The translations under genes were made by a program, and so were the position numbers. From assembly GCA_963735175.1 (NCBI GenBank), contig CAVTJX010000015.1, forward strand, positions 310,001 to 374,000: a stretch of DNA of 64,000 bases. Direction: 5' to 3'. Positions 50,579 to 59,957 of this stretch are shown one piece after another. The DNA comes from CAVTJX01 sp963735175. GTDB taxonomy: Bacteria; Electryoneota; RPQS01. The notes under the pieces are model-generated. The model was not told the origin of the DNA. It was given only the letters and a program-made list of their open reading frames with translations, and made no database searches. The first letter of the stretch is position 1, and every line of letters begins with the position of its first letter.

Positions 50579-52595
50579 GCTCCTACGCTGCCGCCACGGG
50601 CTGTTTGCTTCGCCGGCTGCCACTTCTCGCGCGCCCGTGCCTGAATCGCCTCGCCGTCGCCCCGCTTCACGCGCTTGATACTGTCGAACTTGCAGACCTG
50701 GTAGCAGGCGCCGCACTGGATGCACTTCGCCTGGTCGATGACGTGCAGCTCCTTCAGCTTGCCCTGAATGGCGTTGGTCGGACAGGGCGCGCTGCAGACG
50801 TGACAGCCGGTGCAGGTCTCGTCGATCGCGTGGGACACCAGCGCCTTGCAGACGCCGGCCGGGCAGCGCTTGTCCTCGATATGCGCCAAATACTCGCCGC
50901 GGAAGTAGCGCAGCGTCGACAGCACCGGGTTCGGCGCGCTGCCGCCCAGTTGGCAGAGACTGGTGTCGATCATCACCTGCGAAAGCTCCTCGAGCGTGTC
51001 GATATCCTTCATCTCGCCCTTGCCTTCGCTGATCCGGTTGAGGATCCCGAGCATCGTGCGCAATCCTTCCCGGCACGGCACGCACTTGCCGCAGCTTTCT
51101 TCCTGCAGGAAGTTGATAAAGTAACGGGCCACGTCCACCATGCAGGAATCCTGGTCCATGACGATCATGCCGCCCGATCCCATCATCGAACCGGCCCGGG
51201 TCAGCTCGTCGAAGTCCACCGGCAGATCGAGCAGACTCTGCGACGGGTTCATCCTCCCGCGCATCGCCGTGCGCGACCAGGCTGTCGTGAATTTCGGGTT
51301 CGGCCGTTTCCACGATCAGCGTTCCGCCCGAAGGGCCGCCGGTCTGAACCGCCTTGAACCGCTTGTGGCGCGGCACGCCGCCGCCGATATCGTAGAGAAT
51401 TTCGCGCAGCGTGATCCCCATCGGCACTTCCACCAGGCCGGTGTTGTTCACCTTCCCGGTCAGGGCGAAGACCTTCGTGCCCTTCGAACCTTCGGTGCCG
51501 ATGCTGGCGTACCAGGCCGCGCCCTTTTCGATGATCAGCGGGACATTGGCCCAGGTCTCGACATTGTTCAGGTTGGACGGTTTGTCCCACAGTCCCTGTT
51601 CGACCGTGTGGATGTACTTCGCGCGCGGCTCGCCGATCTTGCCTTCGAGCGACGCCATCAGCGCCGTCGATTCGCCGCAGACGAAGGCGCCGCCGCCACG
51701 CGAGACTTCGATGTCAAAATCGAAGCCGCTGCCGAGAATGTTATTTCCGAGCAATCCGTATTCGTGCGCGGCTTCGATGGCGATGTCGAGGTTTTTGACG
51801 GCCAGCGGATACTCGTTGCGCACGTAGACGAAGCCGTCGTGGCTGCCGATGGCGAAGGCGCCGATGATCATCCCCTCGATGACCGAGTGCGGATTTCCTT
51901 CCAGCAGCGAACGGTCCATAAACGCGCCGGGATCGCCCTCGTCCGCGTTGCAGATCACGTACTTGGGTTCGCCGGGCGCCTTGCGGCAGGAGGCCCACTT
52001 CCGGCCGGTCAGATAACCGCCGCCGCCGCGGCCGCGCAGACCCGATTTCTTCATTTCCTCAATCACCTGCTCCGGCTTCATCGTATGCAGCGCCTTGACC
52101 ACCGCGGCATATCCCCCCAGCGCGATGTAATCGTGTATCGAGGTTGGATCCATGTGCCCGTTCTTGCCGAAGATCAGGCGCATCTGCTTCTTGTAGAACG
52201 GGATCTCTTCCTCTTTGGCGATGATCTTCTTGCTCTGCGGATCTTTATAGAGCAGCTTATTGACCAGGTGGCCGCCTTTAATCGTCTGGTCGACAATCAG
52301 TTTCACGTCCGCCGGCCGGACACGCTGGTAGAATATGCCTTCCGGATGCACGACCACCAGCGGACCGCGCTCGCAGAAACCGTGGCAGCCGGTGGTCTTG
52401 ACCTCGACCTCGGTATCGAGCCGGCTTTCCTTCAGCGCGTCATGCAGCGCTTTCGTCACCGCGTCACAGCCGCATGCCAGGCAGCCGGTGCCGGCGCAGA
52501 CGGTGATAATCGTGCGGTTGTCCTTCCGCTGGGCGATCAGTTGCTGCCGCAGGGCGTCGAGGCTCGGCTACGCTATTCAGGAGGCGTGGCGTCAT
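50575..52595 (-). CDS. NuoF/HoxF/HndC-like NAD(P)-binding flavoprotein subunit, frameshifted
   Basis: About 673 residues after repair. An N-terminal thioredoxin-like [2Fe-2S] domain (VCAGTGCLACGCDAV and TTGCHGFCERGPLVVV) is followed by the NADH/FMN domain (SGLRGRGGGGYLTGRKWASC, CNADEGDPGAFMDRSLLEGN) and [4Fe-4S] site EESCGKCVPCREGLRTM. A C-terminal 2x[4Fe-4S] ferredoxin domain follows (CTGCHVCSAPCPTNAIQG, CIQCGACYQVCKF). This matches HndC/HydB-type subunits of bifurcating enzymes rather than plain NuoF. Breaks near 52556 and 51262. The ATG at 52595, with GGAAG upstream, overlaps nuoE by 23 bases. Confidence 0.9.
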
Positions 52596-53112
52596 TGCGC
52601 GCTTCCTTGCCGTTGGCGGCCGCTTTGGCGCCGGAGCGCAGTTCGTGCAGCGCCTCATTCATCTTGTTGACAGTCATATTCCCTAAATATTCCTCGTCCA
52701 CCGTCACGAGCGGTCCCAGCGCGCAGGCTCCGAGGCAGTTCACGGTCTCGTAGGTGATTTCGCCGTCTTTCGTAGTCTCGCCGGGCGAAATCCCCAGCGC
52801 GCGCGTGAGACAGTCCACGATCACCGGCGCCTGCCGCACGTGACAGGCGGTGCCGGTGCAGACGCAAATGTGATGCTTGCCCTTGGGTGTGAGGCTGAAG
52901 GTTTTGTAAAACGTGGCCACGCCGTAGATCTGCGCGATCGGCAGATTCATCTTCTTCGCCACCAGCTTCAGCGCGTCAATCGGCAGATAACGGTAGTGTT
53001 TCTGGATATCCTGCAGGACCATGATCAACGCCGTCGACTTGGCGCCGTAGCGGTTGACGATCGCGCCGATGGCCTCTTCGAGATCCTAGGCGTTGCCGTT
53101 GATATCGTTCAT
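52573..53112 (-). CDS. NuoE-like [2Fe-2S] subunit with in-frame TAG near the start
   Basis: A 24-kDa-type thioredoxin-like [2Fe-2S] subunit, about 178 codons. The core reads MVLQDIQKHYRYLPIDALKL, then CVCTGTACHVRQAPVI and NCLGACALGPLVTV with the four cluster cysteines. The natural start is ATG 53112 (MNDINGNA), with AAGGAAGGAG upstream and an ATGA overlap with hdrA. Codon 9 is TAG (53086-53088), followed in frame by DLEEAIGAIVNRYGAK, the helix normally found in NuoE. A CAG-to-TAG change or a base error is the simplest reading; a start inside (53028) would remove this helix. Confidence 0.87.
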
Positions 53113-54085
53113 CGCTGATCCGCTCCTTCCTTCGGCTTGCGGGATGTGCTCGGGCATCGGCTGGGCGCCGGTCAGCACCGTCAGGTCATGCTCGGTCCCA
53201 GGGAACTCTGGCCGTTTCGGTTTCAGCCGCCGCCCTTCCTTAAAGACCTGGCCGCCGAGAATCAGCGCCCGGTCGAGCGGGAACGGTTGGCTGGGACAGG
53301 CTTCGTAGCACGTGCCGCAACTGTTGCACACGGCCGTATCCACGTAGCGGGCTTTCTTGCGCACCTTGATCTTGAAATTGCCCACGTACCCGGCCACGTC
53401 CTCAACGTCGGCACAGGTCATCAGCCGGATGTTGGGGTGCTTGCCCACCGACACCATCTTCGGCGTCAGAATACAGGCCGCGCAGTCGAGGGTCGGGAAG
53501 GTCTTGTCGAATTTCGCCATGTGGCCGCCGATGGATTCTTCCTTCTCCACCAGCACCACTTCATAACCGGCGTCGGCGATCTGCAGCGCGGCTTCGATGC
53601 CGGCGATGCCGCCGCCGACTACCATCACCCGCCGCGTGATCGGGATCCGCCGCATCTCCAGCGCTTCGTGGAAGCGAACCCGCGCCAGCGCGCCGTTGAT
53701 CAACCGCCGCGCCTTCATCGTCGCGCCCTCGATCTCCGTGGACACCCAGCTGACCTGCTCGCGGATATTGACCATCTCGAAGAAGTAGCGGTTCATCCCC
53801 GCCGCGCTCGACGGCTTTGCGGAACGTCGGTTCGTGCATCAGCGGGCTGCACGCCGCCACGACCACGCGGTCAAGCTGATGCTCCTTGATATCCTGGATG
53901 ATCATTTCCTGGCCCGGCTCCGAACACATGAAGCGGTACTCGCGCGAGACCGCGACGTCTGGGTGCTTCGCGAATTCCGCCGCCAGTTTGACCACGTCCA
54001 CCATCTTCGAAATGTTCGTCCCGCAGTGACAGAGGTACACGCCGATGCGGCAGGGCGGGCGGCCGTTGAGTTGTTTCTCGCTCAT
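53109..54085 (-). CDS. hdrA: HdrA N-terminal half (FAD-binding), frameshifted
   Basis: About 325 residues after repair. It starts MSEKQLNGRPPCRIGVYLCH with CHCGTNISKMVDV, the N-terminal domain of HdrA, continues with VVVAACSPLMHEPTFRKAVE, and then the FAD motif VMVVGGGIAGIEAALQIADA and LVEKEESIGGHMAKFDKTFP. The [4Fe-4S] insert starts with CNSCGTCYEACP and the protein ends soon after. Full HdrA is about 650 residues; the missing half is fused to a NuoG-like domain three genes downstream. Breaks near 53803-53808 (a GGGG run) and close to the 3' end near 53125. Overlaps hdrB and nuoE by ATGA. Confidence 0.87.
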
Positions 54086-54969
54086 GCCAGGGCCCTCTTC
54101 GCTTCTTTCGCCTTGAGCTTGGGGTTCGCCAGCTTGATCATCAGGCTGTCGAGGCCCAGCGTCGCCGCGTCGATCCCCAACGCCAGCCCGATGAGCTGGC
54201 TGAAATAGACCACCGGCATCTGGTGCTTTGTCTGGTAGCGGGTGTTGATCTGCGGCTGGTAGGCTTCGAGGTTCATCTGGCAAAGCGGGCAGGCCGTCGC
54301 GATCACTTCCGCGTCGTTGTCTTCCGCGCAGCGGATCAACTCGTTGTTCAGATTCAGCGCCACGTCGTCGAATGTCGTCATCAGCATTCCGCCGCAGCAG
54401 CGCACCTTGTGCGGATAGGGCACCACCTCGCAGCCAAGCGCGTCTAACACGCGGTCCATCGTCTGCGGATCGTCCACGTCATCGAAAAATCCCATCGGGC
54501 GCACGATCTGGCAGCCGTAGTACGGCGCGACCCGCAAGCCGTCGAACCGGAATTTGGTCTTGGCGACCAATTCGTTGATTCCGTAATCATTCACCAGAAT
54601 ATCCAGCGGATGGCGGACTTCCACCGGCTTGGTGTAGGCGAGGTTCGCCGCCTTCAAGGCCTCGTTGATCTGCTCGCGCGACTTCGGCTCTTCCTTGAAT
54701 TGCCGGTTCGTTTTGCGCAGAATCGTATAGCAACTCGAGCACGGCGCGCAGATGTCGCAGCCCATGTTCTGCGCCAGCGCCAGGTTGCGCGCGCTGACCG
54801 CATAGCCCACGAGTTGATCGACGGACATGTACATCGTCGCGCCGCAGCAATTCCAATCTTCGATTTCCGTCAACCCGATGTCCAGCGCCTTGAAAACCGC
54901 GCGCACCGATTGATCATACGGCTTGCCGGTGGTTTCGAGGCTGCAGCCGGGGTAGTAGGCGTAATTCAT
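54082..54969 (-). CDS. hdrB: Heterodisulfide reductase subunit B
   Basis: A 295-residue catalytic subunit with two CCG-type cysteine sets that bind noncubane [4Fe-4S] clusters. The first is YYPGCSLETTG, WNCCGATMYM and CAPCSSCYTIL. The second is YYGCQIVRP, VRCCGGMLMTTF and TACPLCQMNLE. In methanogens this subunit reduces the CoM-S-S-CoB disulfide. In a bacterium without that cofactor the acceptor is unknown. It overlaps hdrC by one base (TGATG) and hdrA by ATGA. Intact frame. Confidence 0.93.
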   Translation of the reverse strand: MNYAYYPGCSLETTGKPYDQSVRAVFKALDIGLTEIEDWNCCGATMYMSVDQLVGYAVSARNLALAQNMGCDICAPCSSCYTILRKTNRQFKEEPKSREQINEALKAANLAYTKPVEVRHPLDILVNDYGINELVAKTKFRFDGLRVAPYYGCQIVRPMGFFDDVDDPQTMDRVLDALGCEVVPYPHKVRCCGGMLMTTFDDVALNLNNELIRCAEDNDAEVIATACPLCQMNLEAYQPQINTRYQTKHQMPVVYFSQLIGLALGIDAATLGLDSLMIKLANPKLKAKEAKRALA

Positions 54970-55556
54970 CAGCGATCCCCCAGTTGTTTGGCGCGATCAA
55001 TGATCGCCCGCACTTCGCCGATCTTCTTGATCGACTGCGGCAGGACGCCCAGGCGGCCGCGGCTGAACATCGCCAGGCCGAATCCGGCGCTCGAGAGCAG
55101 CTTCCCCGGCGACGCCTTCAGCAGGTACTTGATTCCCAGCCCGAGTTCGTAATTGCGCCCGTACTTGTAGATGTTGTCGATGAAGGCGCCGCTCAGCGCG
55201 TACACTGGAAACTTCGCGGGATAGATCTTCTTTTCCATCGCCAGCCGTTTCAACGCGTACATCATGTCCGTTACCTTGATGCCAGCCGGGCAGCGCACGG
55301 TACAGGAATAGCAGGACGCGCACAGCCAGATGGAACGGCTCTGCAGAATATCCTCCACCATTCCCGCGCGCAAGAGAGCCACGTTGCGCCGCGGCGTATT
55401 GTCCATCATGTAGGAAATCGGACAACTGCCGCTGCACGTGCCGCATTGAATGCACTCTTTCAAATGCTCCCCGTGCGGGATGCTCTTGGCCTGTTCCCAG
55501 TAGGCGGCGCGCAGATCCGTCTCCGTCTTCCGCACAGGGTCCATCGTTTTGGGCAT
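54969..55556 (-). CDS. hdrC: Heterodisulfide reductase subunit C
   Basis: A 195-residue 2x[4Fe-4S] protein, first gene of the long hydrogenase cluster. Motifs are CIQCGTCSGSCPISYMMD and LCASCYSCTVRCPAGIKV. It transfers electrons from HdrA to HdrB. No membrane helices are present, so it is of the soluble HdrABC type. The start MPKTMDPVRKTE at 55556 has GGAGGATAC directly before it; the longer open frame upstream to 55787 is AT-rich and unlike the family. Confidence 0.94.
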   Translation of the reverse strand: MPKTMDPVRKTETDLRAAYWEQAKSIPHGEHLKECIQCGTCSGSCPISYMMDNTPRRNVALLRAGMVEDILQSRSIWLCASCYSCTVRCPAGIKVTDMMYALKRLAMEKKIYPAKFPVYALSGAFIDNIYKYGRNYELGLGIKYLLKASPGKLLSSAGFGLAMFSRGRLGVLPQSIKKIGEVRAIIDRAKQLGDR

Positions 55557-56022
55557 GTATCCTCCAAAATCAAGGTAAGCGAACCGCTGAATCCGCACCG
55601 CACGATCCAGAATGGGAATAATTTCACAAGCTCGAATAAGAAAAAACCGTCGCGTCGGCTGGAATATAAAAAAATGCGGCCATCGCGCCGCTATTTGTCT
55701 GTTTCCAGATAAATTGACAGTCTTATCGGCAATCAAAATATACCGAGATTTCCCCAAAAAAGCAAGCCAGTTTGCGAAAATGATCACAAGATGAACAAGT
55801 CATCTATGCGTATTTACAGTAGCTTAAGATGTGTTCTTTCTTCATCAAAAAATCAGAGGCACTCGTCCAAATCAGACCTTTCTCACCCAAATAAAAAAGC
55901 CTGCATTGCTGACATTTAAGTCAATAATGACAGCTTTCCGTGCAATCTGAAAGGATTAAAAACGATTTCGCACAATCCCCCAGACCAGGCCCGCCTGGTG
56001 TTCGCTGTTCGCAATACAGGCG
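55557..56022. other. Intergenic region upstream of hdrC
   Basis: A 466-base AT-rich gap that should carry the promoter of the hdr-mvh-hyp cluster and the 3' end of the polyferredoxin gene. No strong hairpin or operator palindrome was identified. No gene was seen. Confidence 0.5.
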
Positions 56023-57132
56023 CTACCGCCCCGGATGCCCATATTCCGGTCCATCGAGGCGCGAAATATGCTGACGGTAGGCTTCGTCCGTCACCGACGA
56101 TTGCCAGACGCCGAAAATCCGCGCGCCCATGGTGAACAGCACGAAGACAATCAGCACGCCCACGGCCATTTGCCGCGGCGAGTAGCTTCGGGTTGGCGTG
56201 CCGATCTTAAGCGTGTTCTTCACCGGGCAGACCTCGACACAATCCATGCAGCCGGTGCATTCCACGGAGATGATGTTCTGCTTGATCATGATCGGCAACC
56301 GTGCCGGGCAGACCTTGTCGCATTTGCCGCAGTCAATACAACTCGTGGCATTGCGCCGCACCTTGACGGGCGAGAGCCAACTGAAGAGTCCCAGCACCGC
56401 GCCGTAGGGACAGAGATAGCGGCACCAGAAGCCTTTCACGAACACCGAACCAATCGCCAGCGCCAGAATCACACTCGCGCCCACCGTGCCCAACTGCACG
56501 AAGAAGAGCAGCATCTTCACGTCGGCCACTTGATTATAGGGGCTGTCGATGAACTGCGCGATGCCTTGCGCGCCCATCACGAGGAAGAAATAGACGAAGA
56601 AGCCGAGCAGAATATACTTCACGCTCATCAGCATCCGGTCGGCAATCCACGGCAGCAGAAAGTTGCGGCCGAAGAGTTTCCGCCCCAGCTTCGCCAGCAG
56701 TTCTGAGAGTGAACCGATGGGACAGAGCCACGCGCAGAACGCCTTGCGAAACAGGAACGAAATGACGACGAACGCGACAAACAGAATCGTCGCCGCCGGA
56801 TGCACCGTGTTGAGCGATCCTTGCGCGATCCAGTCAATCGCCCCCATCATGCCGCTGATGGGCAGCCAGCCTTCGACGCCTGGCGGCCGCAGCGGCAGCG
56901 GTCCCGCCGTCGTGGTCTGTGCGGCCTTCACAAAAAAGTAGAACTGCACGCAGAGCACGACATTCAAGAGCGCAAAGCCCACCTGCACCCCCCGCCGCCA
57001 CGTCCAGAAGTGGTAGGCTCGTTTCGGCTTCAGATTGGGTTTGGGTTTCGTGGACGGGACGGAAACGGTATCATCAAGGGCCACAACAGTCTCCAGATCA
57101 TCGAACTTCAGGGAACACGGGCGAACGATCAC
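56023..57132 (-). CDS. NapH/CcoG-like membrane polyferredoxin
   Basis: A 369-residue membrane protein with about five helices and Fe-S binding sites. The paired membrane-edge motifs FCAWLCPIGSLSELLA and FWCRYLCPYGAVLGL are typical of the 4Fe-4S NapH/NosR/RdxA-like family. Two [4Fe-4S] motifs follow, CIDCGKCDKVCP and CTGCMDCVEVCP. The start codon appears to be GTG at 57132 with no obvious ribosome site, so the N terminus is uncertain. It may move electrons between a membrane quinone pool and a soluble ferredoxin. Its partner is unknown, but it lies upstream of the hdr cluster on the same strand. Confidence 0.85.
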   Translation of the reverse strand: MIVRPCSLKFDDLETVVALDDTVSVPSTKPKPNLKPKRAYHFWTWRRGVQVGFALLNVVLCVQFYFFVKAAQTTTAGPLPLRPPGVEGWLPISGMMGAIDWIAQGSLNTVHPAATILFVAFVVISFLFRKAFCAWLCPIGSLSELLAKLGRKLFGRNFLLPWIADRMLMSVKYILLGFFVYFFLVMGAQGIAQFIDSPYNQVADVKMLLFFVQLGTVGASVILALAIGSVFVKGFWCRYLCPYGAVLGLFSWLSPVKVRRNATSCIDCGKCDKVCPARLPIMIKQNIISVECTGCMDCVEVCPVKNTLKIGTPTRSYSPRQMAVGVLIVFVLFTMGARIFGVWQSSVTDEAYRQHISRLDGPEYGHPGR

Positions 57133-57402
57133 AGTTTTACAATTCCGCCCGCCATTGACTTGCCTGTCCCAAAGATAAGCCCCCCTGGCCCAGCAGTCAA
57201 TTATCCGAAGGTAAAAGCAGCCTTTTTGCAGGAATTGCGGTCCGCATCTCCCCGTCCGGCGGGCAATCGGACCCCCGGCCTCCCGCGGGACGGGCAGATA
57301 GAAATATTTTGTCCAAACGAACTGGGCCTTAATTCTTTATCTATTGTGGTTACAAAAAATCAGAGCCCCCGGACAATGCTGAAAGGCCGCATCACCACCG
57401 CT

Positions 57403-57438
57403 CACTACTTCCGGCGGGCTCTGCCCGCCTCGGTAGTG
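57403..57438. repeat. Imperfect inverted repeat
   Basis: Arms CACTAC and GGCGGGC pair with GCCCGCC and GTAGTG, with a short internal loop and a three-base apex. It may terminate the minus-strand transcript coming from the QueC-nucleosidase gene, or be a dispersed element. Confidence 0.5.
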
Positions 57439-57556
57439 TACCACATGAATGGGCCATTGTCAAGGCAAATTTGAACAAATGTTCTATCACCTTGGCTCTG
57501 CTGTAAATGCCGGGCGGCGGCGCCAAACGATGTTCAGGTCGCGGCTGAAAATAGAA

Positions 57557-57578
57557 GAACGCACCCGCGGGTGCGTTC
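57557..57578. repeat. Perfect 22-base palindrome
   Basis: GAACGCACCCG followed directly by its reverse complement CGGGTGCGTTC. It lies 170 bases past the stop of the QueC-nucleosidase gene. A hairpin terminator or a protein-binding site are both possible. Confidence 0.6.
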
Positions 57579-57746
57579 ACATGGGAACGAGGGATGGGGA
57601 GGCGGATTCCGGGCAGGTCAGGGGACCTGCCTCAGCGGGAAGCGCCCACTGCTCGTCGGTCAAGTCAATCTGTCGAACCTCCGGAAAAGAGAGGACCGCA
57701 AGATACGAGACAGCGAGCTAACAGTCAGATGTTTTTAAGATGTACT

Positions 57747-59957
57747 CTAGCCAGCAAGTCCGCCACAAGAGACAACATGCGCTGTGAAGTCGGCCGCTGC
57801 CTGCGCGGCTTGCGATTGCCGCTCCGACTTATGGTCGCGTTTAGCACCATCTGCCCAATCGCAGATTGCCTTGATGACAATCCAATCCTTGGCGGCATTG
57901 TGAGCGGCTGCGTAAAGCCCAGTGCCTTCCATCTCGCCTCCTTTAGCTTCGGGGGCTAACTGGATCAACTGCTGCCGGTAACCCACGTTGTCTACCAACT
58001 TGTCCCCAGACAGTACTAGAGCAAATGAGACACTGGCACCGCGCCAGGATACGACTGCTGCATGGCACCTTTGGAGCAGCATGTTGGACGCTGTCGCTTT
58101 GTCGCCCCGTAAGATGACCTTGTCGCTGCCATCGCCATCTGTCCCCAAACGCTGCTGTTCATAGGACAACAGTTGCTTGCTGACGATAATATCGCCGATT
58201 GCCTGCTTTGACGAATCAACTCCAAAGGCAATACCTTCCAGAATGATGGCTTTCGGGTCAAGTTCTCCTATCGCCTGGGTTACTGTGACGGTAGAAGCTC
58301 CGGGCGAGGAAGATCCCATTTCGGACTGTACCAAGTACGTTTGAGCACCTGAAACTTTGCCGAGATAGTGATAGGACAAACGACTACCGTGGTGGATTTT
58401 GGATGGTTGGCCTGTCAATTTCTTGAAGGAAGCCAGAGTATGATCTCTTTCGATATCGGTGGCTACCACCAACAGCACATGACATCGCGGTCGTGTCGCG
58501 CCAGACGTATCAACCACCACGTCATCTCGAACGGCACTTAGTCTTATGATGTCCAGAAGCGTATTGGGGGCGACCTTACCAGAGGCCATCACGGCGGTGT
58601 TCTCGACTAAATGGGACTTCAAGGCACCGGTGATTCCCTGCTGGTGACGCTGGAACAGATCCCAGAACTGCCGATAAGTAAATTCAACATCAGGGTCATC
58701 CGGTCTGACGCAGTTCGCCAGTTCAGGGAACTCTTGGAGGAACGATTGTGGATTCGGCATCCGCGCCATCCGCCGAGCAAACAGTACGTAATCAGTAAGG
58801 TAGGTCTTCTCGTTCCCGTCGTCCACCGCGTCTACAAATATGTCCTTGGCATACATAGAAGTGAGATCGTGTTCCTCCATCCCAACGATTTTGGTCGCGA
58901 ACCTTCGATCAATGCACTGCGAACAGACGCCACAATGGGGTGATGCGATGCTGCTGAGCCGTGTCCTCCCACATGAAACCGTTTCTTGCAGAAGTTCTGG
59001 ATGACCACTGTCCCGAATAATGGTCATCACCTCCGCCTTTGTCTTGAACAAGAGAGTATTGCAGATCGTTAAATCTGGGCGGTCGGCAATCCGCCTGAGT
59101 AATTCTTCAGCTTGCCACATGAACTCCGGATGAGTTGACCTTGAAGCAGAAGCCCCAATTGTCTGCGACGACTGCGGCAGGTTCAGGCTCACCACGCCGT
59201 TATCACACAATCGGATCTCGTCCACGCCGATTGCGACGGCTGCCGTCGTACCAAGCGCAAGGAACAGGAACGAGCGGCTCCTCTGAGTATACTCAACCGT
59301 TCTCGGCTGCCGGGTGTTTGACACCCAGATACTGAAGTGGGGAAATTTCCGACTCCCATACCGTTTCTTGAGCTCTTTGATAAGAATACTGTGCCGAGAG
59401 CCGATTATGGAGACTGGTAGGTGGCTTACCAGCAATGGATTGAGACCCTCATTCACGCTTTCTATAGCCGCTGCCAGAGAATCTACACCCCCTGAGAACA
59501 TGTTGATCACGTTCACGTCGGCAAGCGGACCAACTTCATCCTTCAGGTCAAAGTGGATCTGCTGCCGAGGCGGATGGGCTGTCTGCACGAACTCGAATTC
59601 ATAGTTATCGCCAGTCGCGAAGCCCAACGTATCCTTCAGCATTTGGCATATGCCGGGGCTAGTCCAGAAGGGCAGGTCAACTACCGGAATTGCAAAATGC
59701 AGTTCGCGTACCCAACGGTCTTCAAACACGTCTCGTTCATTGCCACGGGAAGCCCGTGTGTCCGCAGAGTAGACGAACGATGCTATTGAGAGCAGGTCAT
59801 ACAGCCTGTCGGGGATTGCATAGTTATCCTGCAATTTAGAGATTTTAACTGAGACATTACGGTCAGGCCCGAACGAGGCAAGTTGGATCTTACTGCTGTC
59901 CTTGGGTGCACGTTTCTTGAATGTCGCACCACCGCAGGAGAAGAGGAATTTGCTCAT
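57747..59957 (-). CDS. QueC-like PP-loop ATPase fused to a nucleoside phosphorylase/nucleosidase domain
   Basis: An intact 736-residue protein. Residues 1-150 are an unrecognised N-terminal extension. Residues 150-365 resemble 7-cyano-7-deazaguanine synthase: PP-loop SGGVDS at 155-160 and the zinc site formed by Cys329 and HCGVCSQC at 341-348. Residues 490-736 are a PNP/MTAN-like nucleosidase domain with FGVDSSKQAIGDIIVSKQL, GGEMEGTGLYAAA at 673-685 and IKAICDWADG at 695-704, where Asp700 matches the catalytic Asp of MTA/SAH nucleosidase. It overlaps the next gene by ATGA. QueC-like proteins occur in Qat-type anti-phage systems and nucleosidase domains are known defence effectors, so a defence role is a well-grounded inference. 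Local GC is near 50%, against about 70% in the hyp genes (hand count of single lines). Confidence 0.85.
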   Translation of the reverse strand: MSKFLFSCGGATFKKRAPKDSSKIQLASFGPDRNVSVKISKLQDNYAIPDRLYDLLSIASFVYSADTRASRGNERDVFEDRWVRELHFAIPVVDLPFWTSPGICQMLKDTLGFATGDNYEFEFVQTAHPPRQQIHFDLKDEVGPLADVNVINMFSGGVDSLAAAIESVNEGLNPLLVSHLPVSIIGSRHSILIKELKKRYGSRKFPHFSIWVSNTRQPRTVEYTQRSRSFLFLALGTTAAVAIGVDEIRLCDNGVVSLNLPQSSQTIGASASRSTHPEFMWQAEELLRRIADRPDLTICNTLLFKTKAEVMTIIRDSGHPELLQETVSCGRTRLSSIASPHCGVCSQCIDRRFATKIVGMEEHDLTSMYAKDIFVDAVDDGNEKTYLTDYVLFARRMARMPNPQSFLQEFPELANCVRPDDPDVEFTYRQFWDLFQRHQQGITGALKSHLVENTAVMASGKVAPNTLLDIIRLSAVRDDVVVDTSGATRPRCHVLLVVATDIERDHTLASFKKLTGQPSKIHHGSRLSYHYLGKVSGAQTYLVQSEMGSSSPGASTVTVTQAIGELDPKAIILEGIAFGVDSSKQAIGDIIVSKQLLSYEQQRLGTDGDGSDKVILRGDKATASNMLLQRCHAAVVSWRGASVSFALVLSGDKLVDNVGYRQQLIQLAPEAKGGEMEGTGLYAAAHNAAKDWIVIKAICDWADGAKRDHKSERQSQAAQAAADFTAHVVSCGGLAG

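Larger units (their letters stand above)
57133..57746. other. Intergenic region with two palindromes
   Basis: A 614-base gene-free gap between the polyferredoxin and the QueC-nucleosidase gene. It contains an imperfect hairpin at 57403-57438 and a perfect 22-base palindrome at 57557-57578. The polyferredoxin promoter must lie near 57140-57300. Confidence 0.55.

Noticed and set aside
51140..52753. A 537-codon plus-strand open frame
   Set aside because: It is antisense to nuoF/nuoE, His/Arg/Val-rich without any family motif, and arises from the codon bias of the GC-rich opposite strand.
53086..53112. Genome-wide amber recoding
   Set aside because: Only one TAG interrupts a conserved frame, while TAG is used elsewhere as an ordinary stop, for example for nuoE at 52573-52575.
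50575..53112. NuoE/F subunits belonging to complex I
   Set aside because: They lie 45 kb away inside the hdr-mvh cluster with overlapping ends, and NuoF carries the extra ferredoxin domain of bifurcating enzymes. A shared role cannot be excluded but is not supported.
57133..57746. Attachment site or insertion sequence beside the defence unit
   Set aside because: No tRNA, transposase or direct repeats flanking 57747-60734 were visible; the palindromes present are on one side only.
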